A stretch of 64,000 nucleotides of DNA from Larkinella terrae (lineage in GTDB: Bacteria; Bacteroidota; Bacteroidia; Cytophagales; Spirosomataceae), in contig NZ_WJXZ01000001.1 in the NCBI RefSeq assembly GCF_009668025.1, forward strand, positions 425,814 to 489,813, read 5' to 3'. The notes beneath the pieces were generated by a model, which saw nothing but the letters and a program-made list of their open reading frames with translations, was not told the DNA's origin and did no database searches. Below are positions 48,983-58,041 of this stretch, in pieces. The position numbers were made by a program, and so were the translations under genes. Within the stretch, counting starts at the first letter, position 1. Every line of letters starts with the position of its first letter.

Positions 48983-50821
48983 ATGCCCAGCATGAAACGT
49001 ATTGCGATCATCGGTTTTGTGGCGTCGGTTTTGCTGGCGACTTATTTTGGTTTTCAGCGGGTTAAGCAACCGGTTCTGACGCCGGTTGAACAGGTGACGG
49101 CGCAGTTTCAGCGGGATGTTGCCGCGCTGGATTCGGCGGTCCGGTTTTTGCAAACCGTGGTGAAAAAGGGCAGTACGTCGTCCCGGCAGGCGGCTTTTCG
49201 GCAGGCCCGCTTGCGGTGGAAACAGGTCGAATGGCTGGCCGAATACTATTTCCCGGCCACCGCCAAAGCCATCAACGGCGCGGCCGTGCCGGAGTATGAG
49301 GAGTCCGATGCCAAAACGATTGAGCCCGAAGGGTTTCAGGTCATCGAGCCGCTCTTATTTCCCACACCGGACCCGCAGCAGGCCGACGAGTTGGCCCGGC
49401 AAACCGCCACGCTGGTGGTCAATGTCAAGCGGTTGGTCATCGTTGCGCAGAATAATCCAACCACCGACGCCCATATTTTTGATGCGCTCCGGCTGGAAGT
49501 ATTCCGAATCATTACGCTGGGAATCACCGGTTTTGATTCACCCGTTGCGCTGCATTCACTCCCCGAAACCCAAACCGCCCTCCAAAGCCTGGAGCAGTAT
49601 CTGGCTTATTATCAGCCCGTTTTACTGACAAAAAGGGTGTCGATCGCGGATTCCCTACAGGCGGTTTTCAGACAAGCGCCAAGCCGGTTGAGGTCGAATC
49701 CGGATGCTTTTAATTCGTTCGATCGGCTGGCCTTTATTACCGAAATCGCGAATCCCCTCAGCAGCCTTCTGCTGGACGCCCAGAACGCACTGGACATTAA
49801 ACCTTTCCAGGAATCACGCGGGCTGCGTTCCGACGCCCGGACGCTTTTTGCGGCCAATGTGTTTGACGTCAACCATTATACGCCCGGAACGGATTACCGG
49901 ACGACACCCGGGCGCATTGCCCTGGGCAAGATGCTGTTTGCGGACCCCATTCTGTCCGGCGACGGCCGTCGGTCGTGCCTCAGCTGCCACCAGCCCGAGC
50001 GGGCTTTTACGGACGCGATGCCCCAAAACCGTACCCTGGATGGCCGCAAGGCGGTTTTACGCAACACCCCAACCCTCTGGAATGTTGGCTTGCAGCGGGC
50101 GTTGTTTGCGGATTCGCGGGTGGCATTTCTGGAAGATCAGGCCACGGATGTGGTTACTAACGTGAACGAAATGCACGGTTCGCTCGAAAAAGCCGCTAAC
50201 CTTTTGAAAGCCAATCCGGTATACACCCGGCAGTTTGCCGCTTCGTACGCCGACGGCATTACGCCGTTCACGATTCGCAATGCCCTGGCCAGCTACGAGC
50301 GTTCGCGGGTCAGCCTCAACAGCCGGTTTGACCGGTATGTTCGGGGAGAGCGGGCGGCTTTGGATGAGCAGGAAATCCGGGGCTTCAATCTGTTTGCGGG
50401 AAAAGCCAAATGCGCCACCTGCCACTTTCTGCCCCTGACCAACGGGCTGGTTCCGCCCCATTTTGAGAAAAGCGAAAGCGAGAATCTGGGAGTTCCGCAA
50501 CGGTTCGTCCAGAAAGGCGCCGTGCTGGATGCTGATTTGGGCAAATTCAATCACACGGGCGGAGAGATTCACCGACGTTCCTTTAAAACGCCCACCGTCC
50601 GGAATGTCGAATTAACCGCCCCGTACATGCACAACGGCGCATTTCAGACGCTGGAAGAAGTCATTGATTTTTACGATCAGGGGGGCGGAAAAGGACTCGG
50701 CCTGGACCCGGAATTCCAGACCTTACCCGAAGACCGGCTCCAACTGACCCAATCGGACAAAGCCGCCTTAATTGCCTTCCTAAAAAGCCTGACTGATTCA
50801 AAATCGGCTACGAATCTGTAA
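48983..50821 (+). CDS. Imelysin-like domain fused to di-haem cytochrome c peroxidase
   Basis: 612 residues; ATG at 48,983 or 48,992. A signal anchor (about 8-24) precedes an N-terminal helical domain (about 35-260) with 'E-P-E-G-F-Q-V-I-E' and helix pairs similar to imelysin/EfeO iron-uptake domains. The C-terminal part (about 280-612) is a di-haem peroxidase with C332-LS-C335-H336 and C477-AT-C480-H481, plus 'T-V-R-N-V-E-L-T-A-P-Y-M-H-N-G'. Imelysin domains bind iron or other metals in the periplasm; the fusion suggests oxidation linked to metal handling. It is paralogous in the haem half to the enzyme at 3,087. The PhoX-like gene precedes it. Confidence 0.82.
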   Translation: MPSMKRIAIIGFVASVLLATYFGFQRVKQPVLTPVEQVTAQFQRDVAALDSAVRFLQTVVKKGSTSSRQAAFRQARLRWKQVEWLAEYYFPATAKAINGAAVPEYEESDAKTIEPEGFQVIEPLLFPTPDPQQADELARQTATLVVNVKRLVIVAQNNPTTDAHIFDALRLEVFRIITLGITGFDSPVALHSLPETQTALQSLEQYLAYYQPVLLTKRVSIADSLQAVFRQAPSRLRSNPDAFNSFDRLAFITEIANPLSSLLLDAQNALDIKPFQESRGLRSDARTLFAANVFDVNHYTPGTDYRTTPGRIALGKMLFADPILSGDGRRSCLSCHQPERAFTDAMPQNRTLDGRKAVLRNTPTLWNVGLQRALFADSRVAFLEDQATDVVTNVNEMHGSLEKAANLLKANPVYTRQFAASYADGITPFTIRNALASYERSRVSLNSRFDRYVRGERAALDEQEIRGFNLFAGKAKCATCHFLPLTNGLVPPHFEKSESENLGVPQRFVQKGAVLDADLGKFNHTGGEIHRRSFKTPTVRNVELTAPYMHNGAFQTLEEVIDFYDQGGGKGLGLDPEFQTLPEDRLQLTQSDKAALIAFLKSLTDSKSATNL

Positions 50822-50848
50822 ATTGCCCGTCAAAAAATGGGTAGAAAG

Positions 50849-51154
50849 ATGGCGATCATAACGAAGATTTACAACCAATTGCAGCACCAGTTCCAGCAGG
50901 GTTCGGGGTTTGGGCCCGCCAACCGACTGATTCAGAACGTCGAACAGAACAGCGCTGGTGAGATTACGGTTGTTTTTAATGGCCTGTTGCTTTTGCTGGA
51001 AGAAGTCGGTGGACGAATTATCGTCAAAATACCGGGTGGAGTCCGGAGCGTCAACAACGACCTTCCCGCCGATTTGGGCGAACTGTGTGATCACTTTATT
51101 ACCCTGGTGAAAGCCGAGGCCGGCAACGTTCCGGTTGATGAAATGCTGGTCTAA
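50849..51154 (+). CDS. Small conserved-looking protein, unknown
   Basis: 101 residues from 50,849 (the frame opens four codons earlier). Mixed alpha/beta, no signal or membrane segment, with 'V-V-F-N-G-L-L-L-L-L-E-E-V-G-G-R-I-I-V-K' in the middle. No family recognised. It follows the peroxidase fusion by 27 bases and could share its transcript, but the soluble character argues against a common compartment. Confidence 0.5.
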   Translation: MAIITKIYNQLQHQFQQGSGFGPANRLIQNVEQNSAGEITVVFNGLLLLLEEVGGRIIVKIPGGVRSVNNDLPADLGELCDHFITLVKAEAGNVPVDEMLV

Positions 51155-51181
51155 CGTGCAGCGGTTTTATTAGAGACCGGT

Positions 51182-52300
51182 TTATGGCCAGTTCGTTATC
51201 CGAACGAAATAGGGCCGATACCGATCCGCACTGCCCGGAACGCTGAAATTGTCGGCAAAATCCGACGCGTTGACGCAATACGAAATCAGCAAATCGCCGT
51301 TTTTTGACAGTTCAGGATGCACCAGGGCGTTGTAGGTAATTACCTTGCCCGTGCCGTGTTCCGGCGGAACGGTGTAGAGCAGTCTTTTAGCCGTCCAGGG
51401 GCCAACCGGGCTGTTGGATTCCGACAGAAACAGCCGCCGGCCGAACACGATTTCCTGCGTGAAAAGATAGTATTTGGCACCGTACCGGAACACGCTGAAC
51501 TGATCGGAAGCATCTTTATAGATCGAATAATCGTCTGGCTGACGACCCCACTGGCGGCCGTTCCAGTACTGCCAGGTCGCGGTCAGGTCGCCTTTCGGAG
51601 CGCGGGCGACGACAACATCCGTCGTGAGGTTGCCGTGAATAACGCCGTAGAGGTAGGTATACCCGTCAGCCGCTTCACAGAGGGCTCCGCCGTAGCCCCA
51701 CTTCCCCTGGTATTTATTGGCGATCATTTTTTCGATGGCCCCCGTCTTCGGCGAACAGATCGCAATATCGATCGAGGCATTCTTGAAATCCCAGGAACCG
51801 GACCCGGTTTTCTGGATATGACTCAGTACGACCTGCAGCTTCTGGTTGTAAACGGTGGCATCCAGTGGCCAATACCAGTCCTTGCCGCCCTGCTGTTTCG
51901 CATGAATAAAATAAGTCTGGCCCGCCGTGGTGGTCGTAGCGCCCTGATTGAGCGTCGTAAAGCCGTCGAAGGTTTCGCCCTTTTGAATCATCGTCGAGTT
52001 CCGGACCATAACGTTCTGATCGGATGGTCGAGTCCGGTCCGGTTTTACAAGCCCCAGAAACGTATCGCCGAACGTCCAGAAAATACGCCCATCCGGGAGA
52101 AGCGTCGAATAAACCCCATCGCCACCGTTCCAGCCCGCGTAGCGGGTAAAAAAATGGTTGTACTGCGTATCGACCCGGGCCACTGGCTCTGAAATGCCCA
52201 AACGTGCCCCGGTTTTCAGATTGGGTGAGGAGCGTTCAGGCTGACGGGTCGCCAGGCCCGCCAGCAGCAAACCGGCCAATAGGTACGCAGGAATTTTCAT
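51182..52300 (-). CDS. Secreted DUF5005/DUF4185-like five-bladed propeller protein
   Basis: 372 residues from the ATG at 52,300 (the longer frame to 52,375 has no signal peptide). A signal peptide is followed by blades with 'W-T-F-G-D-T-F-L-G', 'N-S-T-M-I-Q', 'W-Y-W-P-L-D-A-T-V' and 'W-G-Y-G-G-A-L-C-E-A'. This matches DUF5005/DUF4185 proteins, which have a glycosidase-like propeller and are often found in glycan loci. Substrate and activity are unknown. It is close to the OmpA-like gene on the same strand but with a 93-base gap. Confidence 0.68.
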   Translation of the reverse strand: MKIPAYLLAGLLLAGLATRQPERSSPNLKTGARLGISEPVARVDTQYNHFFTRYAGWNGGDGVYSTLLPDGRIFWTFGDTFLGLVKPDRTRPSDQNVMVRNSTMIQKGETFDGFTTLNQGATTTTAGQTYFIHAKQQGGKDWYWPLDATVYNQKLQVVLSHIQKTGSGSWDFKNASIDIAICSPKTGAIEKMIANKYQGKWGYGGALCEAADGYTYLYGVIHGNLTTDVVVARAPKGDLTATWQYWNGRQWGRQPDDYSIYKDASDQFSVFRYGAKYYLFTQEIVFGRRLFLSESNSPVGPWTAKRLLYTVPPEHGTGKVITYNALVHPELSKNGDLLISYCVNASDFADNFSVPGSADRYRPYFVRITNWP

Positions 52301-52393
52301 GTTAGTGGATAACTGGTTTCGGGTGATGTTGCCCCAGCGGACCGTCGCCAAACCGACAATGGTTCCCCTAAGCACTCAACCCGTTTCGCGGTT

Positions 52394-53683
52394 TTATTTG
52401 GCACCAAATCGGATAACAACCCGGCGGTTTTTAGCCTTATTTTCTTCGGTCGTATTCGGAGCCGCTGGCGCATCAGAACCCTTCCACGAGGCTAAAAGCT
52501 GACCCGGCGAAATTCCTTTTTGTTGTAAATAGGTGGCCACTACCCGCGTGCGGTATTCCGACAGGGTCATGTTTAAATCCCGCCGACCGACGTTGTCGGT
52601 ATGCCCCGTCAACCGGGCCATTACATCCCGCTGTTTGATCAACTGCCAGGAAATAGAATCCAGCTTCAACCTGACATCTTTCCGCAACGAATAGTCGCTT
52701 TGATCAAAGTATAAAACCGTGCTGTCGAATAACTTACCCGCTCCGTCGCTGACCGGTTTTGATTGTGCCGGACGGCTCAGCCGAAACACCCTGAAATTAA
52801 AGCCCGGTTTCATCCGGAATGTTTCATTGGCGACAAGCTGCCCATCCGCCGTTGTAGCCAGAAACGTGTAGACCTCCTCCGGTTTAAAAATATTCCATTC
52901 AAAAAATGGCACCGGGACATTCATTTGGGAAACCTGGCGCGTATTGCTGGCGTTCCGGAATTCATACTGAAATTTCAGGTTAGCCGGAACCGCGTAGGAA
53001 ACGGCCAGAACGTTGTAAAGACGTAACAATTTAATTTGGTACAGGGCGTCTTCCGCACCCTGCTGACCGGCAAGCAACTCACCCCGGTACGATTGATAGC
53101 CCTCGGCACGAACTTCGAAACGAATCTTCTCCTTGGCGTTCAGGTTAACGAAGGAAGGTACTTTGGCCGAATCGACCTCAACGCATTGGGTGCGGCCTGA
53201 CAGGGCATAAATGAAGCAAACCGTCGCCCGGATTCTTTTGAATGTCCGCGCGTCCTGCACCCGAAAATACACCATTTCAGTTTTGCTGCTGCGGGAAACC
53301 CGGTCGGCAGCCGGGTAGGTTTTGACAACCTGCTGGGAGTCTTTGGCGATTAAAGGCAGATGAATTCTGAACCGGGCACTTGTATCCATTTTTCCACCTA
53401 TGTTGACCGGCACGGTCGTTGCGGGATAACCGGCGACCTCAAAAGTCAGGGCCTGGGTTGAATCCGCAATCCGAAGCTTAAATTGTCCGCTTGCATCACT
53501 TTGACCAACCTGGCTTTTTTTACCGTAACTCCAGGCCGTAACGCTGGCTTTTAAATCCATTCCCGTCGTAACGTCCCAGCACGTGCCCGTGATGGTAATG
53601 GTATCTGTTGCCGCTGCTATTTCCGTCGGAAAAGCGTTTGTTGGCGAAAGGCAAAACAGCCAGGAAAGGATAGTCGAAAGCAT
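52394..53683 (-). CDS. OmpA-family protein with N-terminal carboxypeptidase-like repeats
   Basis: 429 residues with a signal peptide. The first part has carboxypeptidase-like regulatory/beta-sandwich pieces ('I-T-G-T-C-W-D-V-T-T-G-M-D-L'), then a less clear middle, and a C-terminal OmpA peptidoglycan-binding domain (about 320-429) with 'L-T-G-H-T-D-N-V-G' and 'L-S-E-Y-R-T-R-V-V-A-T-Y-L'. It probably links the outer membrane to peptidoglycan. It is transcribed alone. Confidence 0.85.
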   Translation of the reverse strand: MLSTILSWLFCLSPTNAFPTEIAAATDTITITGTCWDVTTGMDLKASVTAWSYGKKSQVGQSDASGQFKLRIADSTQALTFEVAGYPATTVPVNIGGKMDTSARFRIHLPLIAKDSQQVVKTYPAADRVSRSSKTEMVYFRVQDARTFKRIRATVCFIYALSGRTQCVEVDSAKVPSFVNLNAKEKIRFEVRAEGYQSYRGELLAGQQGAEDALYQIKLLRLYNVLAVSYAVPANLKFQYEFRNASNTRQVSQMNVPVPFFEWNIFKPEEVYTFLATTADGQLVANETFRMKPGFNFRVFRLSRPAQSKPVSDGAGKLFDSTVLYFDQSDYSLRKDVRLKLDSISWQLIKQRDVMARLTGHTDNVGRRDLNMTLSEYRTRVVATYLQQKGISPGQLLASWKGSDAPAAPNTTEENKAKNRRVVIRFGAK

Positions 53684-53955
53684 AACCGCTGGTGAAGATT
53701 AGTAAGGATAATTCATGAGGTTTGATTCATTTAAGGAAGCGAATAAAAAATAGAAAACCAAAAATAGCGATTCCAGTGCATTGGATGCCATCGCCCGGTT
53801 GAGCCAAACCACAGGCGGATCTGGCCTGCCAGTAGATGCCCCCTACCAGAGCGCTCGTTATTCTGTAAGAGCTTATAAAGAAATGATTTACCTAAAAAAG
53901 TAACATAAAAGAATTTGTTGTTACTTTGGACAGTTGCGCCGGTCTGAAGTGCTGT

Positions 53956-56900
53956 ATGAAGCAGAGGTACGTTCCGCTATGCTGGTTTTTTTTAGTCGTT
54001 TTTTGGGGATTTTTATGGTCTCCAACGATTTTGCCTGCCCAGACGAACCGACTCCCAGACCCCGAATTGCTCACCGACCGCCAGGGACTGCCCCAGGCGT
54101 TCGTACCCGAAATTGTGCAAGACCGGCAGGGTTTCATCTGGATGGCGACCCGCGACGGGCTGGCGCGCTACGATGGCAACCGGTTTAAAGTTTTTCAGCC
54201 TGATCCCGACGGACGGCCATCGATTTCCTTCGTCGATATCACCCGATTGATCATCGATCACCACGGAAAACTCTGGCTGATTTCCGAGCGGGGTGACATT
54301 GACCAGCTTGATCCGGTTACCGAACAATTTACCCCCATTTCGAAACTCCCGGCGTTTCAAAAGCTGGCGGGCGATTTCTGGCCCATCAGTTTACACATCG
54401 ATGCAAAGGACCGGTTATGGTTTATGCGCAAAGATGGTCGAATGGCTTCGTTCGATTTACGGTCGCACCGGTGGACCCAATCGCAGTCGACGGTTCCGTA
54501 TGTCCGCTTTCGAATTTGTTCGGATCGGAACGGCTATTACTGGGTGGTGACCGAAAACGGGATTGCCGGTTTTGAGGAACGAACCGGCAAGTTCCTCCGG
54601 TATGAATACCAGCCCGGAAAACCCGGCTCCCTGCCCGATCGGCAAGTGAAGGGGTTGTTTACCCGACCCAACGGCGACTTGATCCTTACTTACGACCGCT
54701 TATTAACCGTGCGGGAAGCGTCTACCGGCACCTTTCGCACCTATCCGCTCCCGCCGACCCCGCATCCGAATGGCCACGCCCATTTTACGACCGACCGCCA
54801 GGGGGCGGTTTATTTTTCCCGACACGATCAACTCTTCCGCTTCACCGACGCTGAAGGGCCGGTTATGCTGAAGTCCGGCGACCCCGCAGACCCGCTTTCT
54901 TACTTAGGTGTCTGCATTGATCAGTCCGATGTGCTCTGGGTCGGCACAACCGGTTCGGGGGTTCGCAAATACGATTTGCGGATCATCCCGTTTCAGGCGA
55001 ATCGATACCAGGCCAATTTTGTGCCCGATTTAATGAGCAACGGCTGGCTCAATGGTTCACCCAACAATCCGATTCCCTTCAATCCCCGCTTATCGAGCTA
55101 TAATTTTCGCTACACCTTCGACGGACAGGGGCGGTTTTGGTACAATTCGGGCAGTTCGGAGCTGTACCGGGTCGATTTGAAGGCTAAAAAAAATGAAAAA
55201 ATTCCGTTCCCGGTCACGTTCCTGAGCCTTGACATTGGGACGATGACCTGTCCACTGACGACTGATCCCGAGGGAAAGGTATGGGCGGTTTTTGACTCCC
55301 TGGCATATCGCTACAGTGAGTCGCAACAACGATGGGAAACCTTCCCGTTTCAGCTTCCGTCAGCCATCAGGGGGGAGATCCGAATGCTGACCGTCGATGA
55401 AATGGCTTTGTGGCTGATTACCTCCAAACAGGGTTTATGGCGAATAGATCGAAAAACCGGTCAATCTACGGTGTATAAACACATGCCCCAAAACCCGACC
55501 TCGCTGACAAGTAACGAGTTACTGAGTATTGCCACCGACCCGGACGACCCAAATCTGCTCTGGATCGGTACGTACGGGAGTGGAATCTGTCTCTTCAACA
55601 AAAAAACCGGCGCCTGCCGACGCATTCGGCAGACGGATGGATTGCCCAATAATGTCATTTATTCGGTGATTCCCGATCAGCACGGCGACGTCTGGGCGGG
55701 CACGAACAAAGGCCTGACCCGCATCAACCGCCGAACCCTGCAAATCCGGAATTACACCACCGAAGATGGTATTCTGGCCGACGAGTTTAACCGCTACCAT
55801 TTTGTACACCTGCCGGACGACCAGATTCTGATGGGCGGACTGGAAGGCATTACGGCGTTTTACCCCAGCCAGGTTCAACTCGATCCCTTTCGGCCTAATG
55901 TGGAAATTACCAGCCTGCAAATCAACAATACGCTTGTTCTACCCGGTCCCGAATCGCCCCTCCGCGAGCTGCCACCGCAAGCGCTTGAGCGATTGGAACT
56001 GCCGTACGATCAGAACTTTTTGACCTTCGAGTTTTCAGCTCTTCAGTTTAACAAGCATACCAAAAACCGGTACCGCTACCAGCTGACGGGCCTCAACACT
56101 GGCTGGGTGGAGAATAGCCGCCCCATCGCGGTTTTTACGGATTTACGGCCCGGCAGCTATACATTGCGGCTGAATACCACCAACACCTCGGGCATCTGGA
56201 GTCCGCACATCCGAACCCTGCACATTACCATTCGGCCGCCCTGGTGGGCCAGTTGGTGGGCGTACATTCTCTACGGGCTGGTAATCGGCGGAATTGCCTA
56301 CGCGTTGTTCCAAAATTATGCCAACCGCCTGCGGATGGAGCAGCGGATGCTTTCCAACCAACGGGAAGCCGAGCAGCTCCGGGCGCTCGACGCCATGAAA
56401 AGCCGGTTTTTCGCCAACGTTACCCACGAGTTCCGAACCCCCTTGACGCTGATTCTGTCGCCGATGGAACAGCTCCTGCACGAAGAGCTCGAACCCCGCA
56501 TCCAGCGCCGGGTGTCCGTTGCCGAAACGCAGGCCCGGCAACTCTTGCGACTGATCAATCAGTTGATGGATTTCTCCAAACTGGAAGCCAACATGATGAC
56601 AATCACCGAGTCGCGGGGCAATCCGGGGCAGTGTGTCGAACAATGGCTGTTGCCCTTTCGCGATCAGGCCAATAGTCTGGAAATTGATCTGAATTGCGAC
56701 AACCAGATCAGGCAAGACTATTGGTTTGACCTCGACAAACTGGAACAAATCGTCTACAATCTGGTTTCGAATGCCATTAAGTTCACCCCGAAAATGGGGG
56801 AAATCCGGGTCAGTATCAGACCGCAGGAACCGGAGTCCTGCGGTTTTATGCTGGATGTCACCGACACCGGTATTGGCATTCCGGACGCCAGCATTCCGCT

Positions 56901-57912
56901 GATTTTCAACCGGTACTACCAGGTTGATGCCGGAGCCACGGCCATGCCCAATCGCCCGGCCGGAACCGGCATCGGGCTGTCGCTGGTGAAAGAGCTGGTT
57001 GATTGTCAGCAGGGTCAGATTGAGGTCGAAAGCCGCGAAGGGTTCGGCACGACGTTCCTGATTCGTTTACCGGGGCGGCTGGCCGAGCCCGCCGAAGAGG
57101 CTGAAAAAGCCGAACTACCTTCAACCGACGCCGTTGAGACCGCAACCGACGAAACCATCCAGCTATTACTGGTGGAAGACAACGCCGAACTGACCCGGTT
57201 TATCACCGAAAGCCTGCCCGATTCCTACCAGGTTCGCGCGGTCAGCAACGGCCTGGAAGGATTGAATGAGGCCCTGAAATGGATGCCGGATCTGATCATC
57301 AGCGATGTGATGATGCCCGTTATGGATGGGTACACGCTCTGCCAGAACCTGAAAACCGACCTGCGCACCAACCACATCCCGATCATTCTGCTGACGGCCA
57401 AAGTTTCCTTCAGCGACCGCATCGAGGGCCTGACGCAGGGCGCTGACGATTACATCACCAAGCCGTTCCACGTGCTGGAATTGCAGTTGCGGGTGCGGAA
57501 TCTGCTCGAAAGCAAGCGCCGGTTGCGCGAACGGATTCATGCCGAACTGACTCAGACGGAAGGGTTTCCAGGTTCGGCCCCGGCCGAAAGCGATCCCTTT
57601 TTGGAACAGATTACGGCCCTGCTGGAAGCCAATCTGGATAAATCCGGTTTCCGGGTGGAGGAGGTCATGAGGCAGACCAGCATGAGCCGCATGAGTCTGC
57701 ACCGGAAGATGAAGACCCTGACGGGTATGTCACCGGGTGATTTTATCCGGTTATACCGCCTGAAACGTGCCACCCAATTACTGACAAAAGGCCATACCAT
57801 TGCCGAAACCGCCTACATGGTGGGGTTTGAAACGCCCGCCCATTTCTCCAAGATGTTCCGCGCTCAGTATCAGATCACGCCCAGCCAGTTTATGACTCAG
57901 GGCAAGGGGTAA
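53956..57912 (+). CDS. Hybrid two-component system sensor with AraC output
   Basis: 1,318 residues from the ATG at 53,956 (longer frame from 53,926 lacks a clean signal). Signal peptide, then two seven-bladed-type regulator propeller repeats (about 45-640), a Y_Y_Y strand domain (about 660-770), one membrane helix, a histidine kinase (His824 in 'V-T-H-E-F-R-T-P-L'), a receiver (Asp1117 in 'I-S-D-V-M-M-P') and a C-terminal AraC HTH (about 1,220-1,315). These one-protein regulators sense a periplasmic glycan or similar ligand and switch on nearby genes. The downstream VCBS-repeat gene is the obvious target. Confidence 0.93.
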   Translation: MKQRYVPLCWFFLVVFWGFLWSPTILPAQTNRLPDPELLTDRQGLPQAFVPEIVQDRQGFIWMATRDGLARYDGNRFKVFQPDPDGRPSISFVDITRLIIDHHGKLWLISERGDIDQLDPVTEQFTPISKLPAFQKLAGDFWPISLHIDAKDRLWFMRKDGRMASFDLRSHRWTQSQSTVPYVRFRICSDRNGYYWVVTENGIAGFEERTGKFLRYEYQPGKPGSLPDRQVKGLFTRPNGDLILTYDRLLTVREASTGTFRTYPLPPTPHPNGHAHFTTDRQGAVYFSRHDQLFRFTDAEGPVMLKSGDPADPLSYLGVCIDQSDVLWVGTTGSGVRKYDLRIIPFQANRYQANFVPDLMSNGWLNGSPNNPIPFNPRLSSYNFRYTFDGQGRFWYNSGSSELYRVDLKAKKNEKIPFPVTFLSLDIGTMTCPLTTDPEGKVWAVFDSLAYRYSESQQRWETFPFQLPSAIRGEIRMLTVDEMALWLITSKQGLWRIDRKTGQSTVYKHMPQNPTSLTSNELLSIATDPDDPNLLWIGTYGSGICLFNKKTGACRRIRQTDGLPNNVIYSVIPDQHGDVWAGTNKGLTRINRRTLQIRNYTTEDGILADEFNRYHFVHLPDDQILMGGLEGITAFYPSQVQLDPFRPNVEITSLQINNTLVLPGPESPLRELPPQALERLELPYDQNFLTFEFSALQFNKHTKNRYRYQLTGLNTGWVENSRPIAVFTDLRPGSYTLRLNTTNTSGIWSPHIRTLHITIRPPWWASWWAYILYGLVIGGIAYALFQNYANRLRMEQRMLSNQREAEQLRALDAMKSRFFANVTHEFRTPLTLILSPMEQLLHEELEPRIQRRVSVAETQARQLLRLINQLMDFSKLEANMMTITESRGNPGQCVEQWLLPFRDQANSLEIDLNCDNQIRQDYWFDLDKLEQIVYNLVSNAIKFTPKMGEIRVSIRPQEPESCGFMLDVTDTGIGIPDASIPLIFNRYYQVDAGATAMPNRPAGTGIGLSLVKELVDCQQGQIEVESREGFGTTFLIRLPGRLAEPAEEAEKAELPSTDAVETATDETIQLLLVEDNAELTRFITESLPDSYQVRAVSNGLEGLNEALKWMPDLIISDVMMPVMDGYTLCQNLKTDLRTNHIPIILLTAKVSFSDRIEGLTQGADDYITKPFHVLELQLRVRNLLESKRRLRERIHAELTQTEGFPGSAPAESDPFLEQITALLEANLDKSGFRVEEVMRQTSMSRMSLHRKMKTLTGMSPGDFIRLYRLKRATQLLTKGHTIAETAYMVGFETPAHFSKMFRAQYQITPSQFMTQGKG

Positions 57913-58000
57913 AGCCATTTCGTCGGGCTTTTTTCGGTCTGCTGGTACAAAAACGATCGTCGTTGGTACAAAAGCGACAGCCTTTTCGTGACGTCCAGTC

Positions 58001-58008
58001 TACGTTTG
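58001..58008 (+). promoter_or_regulatory. -7 box of the VCBS-repeat gene
   Basis: TACGTTTG is a perfect TAnnTTTG 33 bases before the start at 58,042. It may be the site controlled by the hybrid sensor upstream. Confidence 0.55.
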
Positions 58009-58041
58009 CGCCGGTAGAACACAAACCCATCTACCGTCGTC

